A stretch of 64,000 bases of DNA. Origin: an uncultured Owenweeksia sp. (GTDB lineage: Bacteria > Bacteroidota > Bacteroidia > Flavobacteriales > Schleiferiaceae). The stretch lies in the NCBI GenBank assembly GCA_937146805.1, contig CAKZRR010000017.1, forward strand, positions 186,001 through 250,000, given 5' to 3'. Within the stretch, counting starts at the first letter, position 1. Each line of letters starts with the position of its first letter. Of this stretch, positions 59,959 to 64,000 are shown one piece after another. The notes under the pieces are model-generated. The model was not told where the DNA came from. It did no database searches and saw only the letters and a program-made list of their open reading frames with translations. The position numbers and the translations under genes were made by a program.

Positions 59959-60663
59959 TTACATAGGTTCGTTTAGCAGGTCTAAAAACTCTACGGTATT
60001 GGCTTCCATTTTATATACTACCTTATCTACACGTACTACCAGTAGATTGTAACCAATGTAGGCAATAATACCAACAGCCAAACCAGCTACGGTAGTGGTC
60101 ATGGCGGTGTAAATTCCTTGAGCCAGCATTTCAATATCAATTTGCCCTCCCGCAGCGGCCATTTCGTGAAAGGCTAGAATCATCCCGATTACGGTACCTA
60201 AAAAGCCAATCATTGGAGCGGCTCCTGCGATGGTAGCTAGAGAAGCAAGGTTTTTTTCAAGTCGGCTTATTTCTAACTTTCCCGTATTTTCTATGGCAGA
60301 GGTAATATCCTTTAAAGGCTTTCCAATTCTAGAAATACCTTTATCAATCATGCGCGCTACGGGCGTATTGTGACTTTGGCAAAGGGCTTTGGCTGCATCT
60401 AATTTTCCGCCACTTACATGGTCTTTGATGTTGTTTATAAAGCTGTCATCAATTTTATTGGCCTTTTTAATGGCGTTAAATCGTTCTACAAAAATGTAAA
60501 CGGCAATAATGGATAAGATAAACAGAACGGACATGATGATGTTACCACCAATGCCACCACTGGTAATAAGTTCTACAACGCTTAGCGTTTTTTCTACAGG
60601 TAGTTCATCTACACCAGCTGCGCTTGTATCAGCAGCAGCAATATTCATTTGCAATAAAGGCAT
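59959..60663 (-). CDS. exbB: Proton channel protein ExbB/TolQ family
   Basis: The 234-residue product is the proton-conducting subunit of the TonB motor. Helices lie at about 40-60, 145-170 and 185-210. The segment GAAPMIGFLGTVIGMILAF and AMTTTVAGLAVGIIAYIGYNL are family landmarks. An extra N-terminal stretch (about residues 1-30, rich in Ala and acidic residues) precedes the first helix and may be a periplasmic signal-like leader. A -7 element (TATCTTTG on the minus strand, 60691-60698) lies shortly upstream. The order exbB, exbD, tonB, folC shares one direction with 1-bp gaps. A MotA/TolQ role in envelope stability is an alternative. Confidence 0.9.
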   Translation of the reverse strand: MPLLQMNIAAADTSAAGVDELPVEKTLSVVELITSGGIGGNIIMSVLFILSIIAVYIFVERFNAIKKANKIDDSFINNIKDHVSGGKLDAAKALCQSHNTPVARMIDKGISRIGKPLKDITSAIENTGKLEISRLEKNLASLATIAGAAPMIGFLGTVIGMILAFHEMAAAGGQIDIEMLAQGIYTAMTTTVAGLAVGIIAYIGYNLLVVRVDKVVYKMEANTVEFLDLLNEPM

Positions 60664-60690
60664 ACTTTAAAGGATATTTTAAAATTCCTT

Positions 60691-60698
60691 CAAAGATA
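60691..60698 (-). promoter_or_regulatory. Candidate -7 element for the exbB operon
   Basis: On the minus strand TATCTTTG fits TAnnTTTG, 28 bp before the exbB start. The element also forms half of an 8-bp inverted repeat with 60719-60726. No clear -33 TTG is seen. Confidence 0.35.
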
Positions 60699-60754
60699 AC
60701 GTGGTGCTGAGGTGTAGATTATCTTTTAAAAAAGAAAAGTTAACAATGGATAGT

Positions 60755-62158
60755 TTACATGTGCAGTATGGTGTACTGCAAAATGTAAGCTCCCGCACCT
60801 GCTAGGTATCCTGCAATGGCGAGCAACGATATTTTTTTAAGATACCACCCAAAAGGAATTCCTTCTAATCCCATTACGGCTACACCAGCGGCAGAACCAA
60901 TAATAAGCGCGCTACCACCCGTACCGGCACAGTAGGCTAAAAATTCCCAAAACAGGCCGTCTTGCGCAAAGAAAGAGCCTGCTACAGCACTTATGTCATA
61001 CATCCCCATAGAGGCAGCCACCAAGGGTACATTATCAACTATGGCACTTAAAAGACCAATAATAATACTTACTAGGTAAATTCCATTTTCACTATCGGTA
61101 CCAATGCTGTTGTCTAAAAGTTGCGCCATACTTTCTAGCTGGCCAGCCGATTGTAAACTGGCAACGGCTAGTAAAATTCCTAAAAAGAAAAGAACACTGG
61201 CAGTGTCAATTTTTTGCAACACATGAATTACGCTTAATTTCGATTTCTCTTCAGTGTTTTTATTTCTATGTAAAATTTCTGTGAGTGTCCATAAGGCACC
61301 TAAGCTCAACATCATTCCCATAAATGGGGGTAAATGTGTGTAGGTTTTAAAGATGGGAACAAATAGTAAACCAGCAACACCAGCAACAAATACAATGTTT
61401 CTTTCTTTGGCCGTGGTAGGGTTTAGATAGTGCTCGACACCTTCTGCTTTTAAGGGTCTCTTAACTTCGCCTTTGTTGGTAAAACTCAAAATAATAAGCG
61501 GTATTAAAAGGCAAACTAAACTTGGCAGTATAACATTTACAACGATGGCTCCAGCCGTAATTTGGGAACCAATCCAAAGCATGGTGGTGGTAACATCTCC
61601 AATAGGAGACCAAGCACCTCCAGCATTAGCCGCAATAATTACCAAACCGGCAAACATCCAGCGGTCATTTTTATCCGCTATCAATTTCCGCAATAGCGAA
61701 ATCATTACAATAGAGGTGGTAAGGTTATCAAGGGCAGCCGAAAAGAAAAAGGTAAGAATACCGACTATCCACATGAGCTTTACCTTGTTGGTAGATTTAA
61801 TTTTATCGGTAATTACCGCAAAACCTTCGTGTGCATCAACCAGCTCCACAATAGTCATGGCGCCCAATAAGAAGAACAAAATAGAGGCGATTTCGCCAAG
61901 ATGCTCAAGTATTTGGTGGTGGGTAACGTAGTGGGTTATAATTTCGGTTTGGCTGTGATGTTCTCCGCCTGCCATTAAATCAATTAGGTATTGAGGGATA
62001 CTGGAAAAGTCTACAATTCCTTGCGCACCAAGCACATAAACTGTCCAGCAAAGTACGCCCGTCATTAAAGCGGAGGCGGCTTTATCAATTTTAATATTGT
62101 GTTCAAATGCAATGGCAGCGTAGCCAAGCACAAAAATTATTACCATTAAAATGTACAT
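60755..62158 (-). CDS. nhaD: Sodium/proton antiporter NhaD
   Basis: The 467-residue integral membrane protein is of the NhaD type, exchanging sodium for protons, as expected for a marine or salt-exposed organism. About twelve helices fill its length. Recognisable stretches are the N-terminal FEHNIKIDKAASALMTGVLCW, seen as KIDKAASALMTGVL, ALDNLTTSIVMISLLRKL, and GGAWSPIGDVTTTMLWIG. The late SAIVDNVPLVAASMGMYD and CAGTGGSALIIGSAAG fit the antiporter core. A 15-bp palindromic repeat is embedded at 61686-61700. It lies 21 bp downstream of the amino acid dehydrogenase gene and may be co-transcribed with it. Confidence 0.9.
   Translation of the reverse strand: MYILMVIIFVLGYAAIAFEHNIKIDKAASALMTGVLCWTVYVLGAQGIVDFSSIPQYLIDLMAGGEHHSQTEIITHYVTHHQILEHLGEIASILFFLLGAMTIVELVDAHEGFAVITDKIKSTNKVKLMWIVGILTFFFSAALDNLTTSIVMISLLRKLIADKNDRWMFAGLVIIAANAGGAWSPIGDVTTTMLWIGSQITAGAIVVNVILPSLVCLLIPLIILSFTNKGEVKRPLKAEGVEHYLNPTTAKERNIVFVAGVAGLLFVPIFKTYTHLPPFMGMMLSLGALWTLTEILHRNKNTEEKSKLSVIHVLQKIDTASVLFFLGILLAVASLQSAGQLESMAQLLDNSIGTDSENGIYLVSIIIGLLSAIVDNVPLVAASMGMYDISAVAGSFFAQDGLFWEFLAYCAGTGGSALIIGSAAGVAVMGLEGIPFGWYLKKISLLAIAGYLAGAGAYILQYTILHM
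61686..61700. repeat. Short palindromic repeat, AATA-loop type, inside nhaD
   Basis: TTCCGCAATAGCGAA matches the repeat at 16206-16221 except for one missing G. It is translated as SLLRK here and as SAIAE there, because it lies in different frames. Confidence 0.55.
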
Positions 62159-62179
62159 ACCTAATAGTGTTTGAAAAAG

Positions 62180-63406
62180 TTAAACGAGTTGAGCCAGGGC
62201 TATTTGATAAGCCGATTTAGTAAGTTCTAGAGGGTTGCTGTTATTCTTGTGACAGGCTTCTAGCGCTTCTTTAATTGTGTTTGAAGTATCGTTGAAAATA
62301 GATTCATCTGTAAGGTTTAAATCCTGAGACATAAGATAACCGAACACGCGAGCCATACCACAATTAGAAATAAAATCAGGAACGCAACTTACTTTTTGAT
62401 CGGCATATTCTGAAATAGGGCCGTAAAAAATTTCGTTATCGGCAAATGGCACGTTGGCACCGGATGAGATTACCTCAAGTCCGTTGCTTATCATCTGATC
62501 TAAATGGTTTTTGCTAACCAAGCGAGAGGCGGCAGCTGGAATAAAAATTTCTGCTCCTAGGCTCCAAATTTGCTTTTCTGTCTCCTCAAAGCTCGTAAGG
62601 TTATCGGCCACTAAATAGTTGCCCGTTTTAGCGTTAAACAAGGTTTTTACTTCCTCTAAACTAAAACCATCTTTATTAATAAGTCCTCCAACGCGGTCAA
62701 TAATGCCTACTACTTTGGCGCCATATTGCGCAAGGTAAAAGGCGGCAGCTGCAGCTACATTTCCCCATCCTTGTATAATTACGCGTTTACCAGCTACATC
62801 ACCACCATAAATATTGTAAAAGTGACGAACCGACTCGGCTGTGCCATATCCGGTAATCATATCAGCTACGGTATAGCTCTTTTCGTTGCTGGGTATTAGG
62901 CTTTCGGTTGTAACCGGAAACAAAACACCTTCTTGCAATTGTTTTATTTTTTTGGCTTTATCAGTAGGGTTAGGGTTGAAGTGTCCTACCAATACACCTT
63001 CCTGTGGGTGCTCAATTCCTAGCTCGCTAGTAACTGGAATTACTTCATGAATTTCATCAACATTTAAATCGCCACCGGTTCCGTAATAATTTTTCAAGAG
63101 TGGTTTTACAGCTTTGTACCATCTCTCCAAAACACCGCTTTTGCGTGAATCATTGGGGTCAAAATTAATTCCCGATTTGGCGCCTCCAATGGCAGGGCCT
63201 GCCACCGTAAATTTAATCTCCATGGTTTTGGCCAATGAAAGCACCTCATGTTCATTTAAACCTTTACGCATACGCGTGCCACCACCAGCGGCACCACCGC
63301 GCAGCGAATTAATTACTGCCCAGCCTTCGGCCTCCGTTTCGCTGTCGTTCCAATGAAACACAATTTCCGGTGATTTGTCTTCGTACTTTTTTAGTAACTC
63401 TTTCAT
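62180..63406 (-). CDS. Glu/Leu/Phe/Val dehydrogenase
   Basis: The 408-residue enzyme is an NAD(P)-dependent amino acid dehydrogenase of the glutamate/leucine superfamily. The active-site Lys is in AGPAIGGAKSGI (K77), and the second motif GTGGDLNVDE supplies the catalytic Asp. The Rossmann fold has IQGWGNVAAAAAFYLA. Late ASRLVSKNHLDQM and FISNCGMARVFGY are family-like. Whether glutamate or leucine is used cannot be read from the sequence. A -7 element (TATTTTTGC on the minus strand, 63426-63434) lies just upstream, and nhaD follows by 21 bp. Confidence 0.85.
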   Translation of the reverse strand: MKELLKKYEDKSPEIVFHWNDSETEAEGWAVINSLRGGAAGGGTRMRKGLNEHEVLSLAKTMEIKFTVAGPAIGGAKSGINFDPNDSRKSGVLERWYKAVKPLLKNYYGTGGDLNVDEIHEVIPVTSELGIEHPQEGVLVGHFNPNPTDKAKKIKQLQEGVLFPVTTESLIPSNEKSYTVADMITGYGTAESVRHFYNIYGGDVAGKRVIIQGWGNVAAAAAFYLAQYGAKVVGIIDRVGGLINKDGFSLEEVKTLFNAKTGNYLVADNLTSFEETEKQIWSLGAEIFIPAAASRLVSKNHLDQMISNGLEVISSGANVPFADNEIFYGPISEYADQKVSCVPDFISNCGMARVFGYLMSQDLNLTDESIFNDTSNTIKEALEACHKNNSNPLELTKSAYQIALAQLV

Positions 63407-63425
63407 AAAGGTTTGCTTGATGCGC

Positions 63426-63434
63426 GCAAAAATA
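63426..63434 (-). promoter_or_regulatory. Candidate promoter -7 element for the amino acid dehydrogenase
   Basis: On the minus strand TATTTTTGC matches TAnnTTTGY, with TTTTTG 15 bp upstream. The spacing to -33 is a little short. Confidence 0.45.
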
Positions 63435-63492
63435 AAAAAACATAGAAGCCAAAAACGCTGAGTTACATCAAATCTAACTAAAGTTGTTGCGC

Positions 63493-64000
63493 TTAGCTTT
63501 GGTAAATAATTCCAGCACTGTGATCTCGACTGCTGCCAGTTACTTGGCTTAGCACATTGTTTTTGTTCTGCAATTTTAAAACTCCTAAAAAAGCAAAAAT
63601 CAACGCTTCCTTATAATTGATTAGATTATGGTCTGGAATTTCAATTTTACAGGTGGAAGATTCACTTAAGAGTTGAACAAAATAGGAGTTAAAAGCTCCG
63701 CCACCAGTGAGTAAACAGTTTTTGATGGAATGCTGATTAAGAACAAGTTTAATTTGCTGAGCGGCATGATGGGCATAGGTAGCTAGGCTATCTGTTTCGC
63801 TTAATCCAGCAGATTTAAGAAGCGGAAAAACTTGTTGGTTGACCCATTCGGCACCGAGTGATTTGGGCCATTTTTGTTTGTAATAATCTAAGTGGTTTAA
63901 TTTCTTTAATAGCACTTGATTTACGTTACCACTCTTCGCGAGAGCCCCATCCTTATCAAAGGAATAGCCTAATTTTTCGCTTAAGTGATTAAATACAAAA
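63493..64000 (-). CDS. anmK: Anhydro-N-acetylmuramic acid kinase, C-terminal part (partial)
   Basis: AnmK phosphorylates 1,6-anhydro-MurNAc released during cell-wall recycling. The open frame continues to the window edge, so about the last 169 residues are seen. Near the edge it reads FNHLSEKLGYSFDKDGALAKSG, cited in part as GYSFDKDGALAKSG, then LLKKLN, then WPKSLGAEW, all landmarks of AnmK; the ATPase-fold LLTGGGAFNSYFVQLL is near the C terminus. The 5' part and the start lie outside the window. The amino acid dehydrogenase promoter is 59 bp beyond its stop, so the two are probably separate units. Confidence 0.9.
   Translation of the reverse strand, partial: FVFNHLSEKLGYSFDKDGALAKSGNVNQVLLKKLNHLDYYKQKWPKSLGAEWVNQQVFPLLKSAGLSETDSLATYAHHAAQQIKLVLNQHSIKNCLLTGGGAFNSYFVQLLSESSTCKIEIPDHNLINYKEALIFAFLGVLKLQNKNNVLSQVTGSSRDHSAGIIYQS

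Noticed and set aside
60691-60726. Inverted repeat AAAGATAA/TTATCTTT upstream of exbB as a terminator of nhaD
   Set aside because: It lies upstream of exbB with a 19-nt loop and no U-tract in the right place; one arm is better explained as a promoter element.
1-64000. CRISPR arrays, insertion sequences, prophage or rRNA genes
   Set aside because: I saw no regularly spaced repeats, transposase, phage structural genes or rRNA-like sequence.

Overview
The window looks like chromosomal DNA from a free-living, probably marine member of the Bacteroidota, most likely order Flavobacteriales. The reasons are several proteins with type IX secretion (T9SS) C-terminal sorting domains, a PorV/PorQ-like barrel, Bacteroidota-type -7 promoter elements (TAnnTTTG) in front of tRNA and protein genes, DUF3127, HYC_CC_PP and MbnP-like families, an NhaD sodium/proton antiporter, and the AT-rich base composition. 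The family-level placement is inference. I see no insertion sequence, integrase, phage gene, CRISPR array or rRNA.

Layout: 1-5308 holds the end of a TonB-dependent receptor, a 1357-residue T9SS-type surface protein and its PorV/PorQ-like partner. 5409-18332 is mostly housekeeping: greA, a HIT protein, ruvC, a glycosyltransferase, an MscS channel, a Prc-type protease, an OppC-type permease, aat, a flotillin/NfeD pair, an AtoE-type fatty-acid transporter, an SSB-like DUF3127 protein and a flavin reductase-like protein. 18448-22413 is a looser, more accessory stretch with tRNA-Leu, two gene-poor gaps, a small lipoprotein, a bestrophin, a probable barrel remnant and a membrane protein. 22709-32356 is rich in secreted proteins: two tandem T9SS paralogues, a T9SS beta-propeller, and a locus with an MbnP-like protein, two MauG/MbnH-type diheme lipoproteins and a metal-ligand-rich HYC_CC_PP protein.

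The right half runs dgt, a PKD/T9SS protein, an overlapping run of four genes (large hybrid histidine kinase, pabB, tilS, dsbD), lpdA, prfB, an ArsC-like protein, an S9 peptidase, a DECR-type reductase, a TPR lipoprotein, recA, comM, several small secreted proteins, tRNA-Val, folC with an exbB-exbD-tonB cluster, nhaD with a Glu/Leu dehydrogenase, and the C-terminal part of anmK.

Most noteworthy is the MbnP/MauG locus at 28038-31646. One T9SS-targeted MbnP-like protein, two tandem diheme enzymes that carry Tyr where classical CcpA peroxidases carry Met, and a Cys/His-rich protein suggest cell-surface copper capture based on oxidative Trp modification. Other points are a candidate 75-80 nt small RNA at about 55211-55283, a DUF3127 OB-fold protein ending in an SSB-like acidic tip, gene conversion between two T9SS sorting domains, a prfB with no frameshift and possibly no leader, and short palindromic repeats that occur inside genes in different reading frames.
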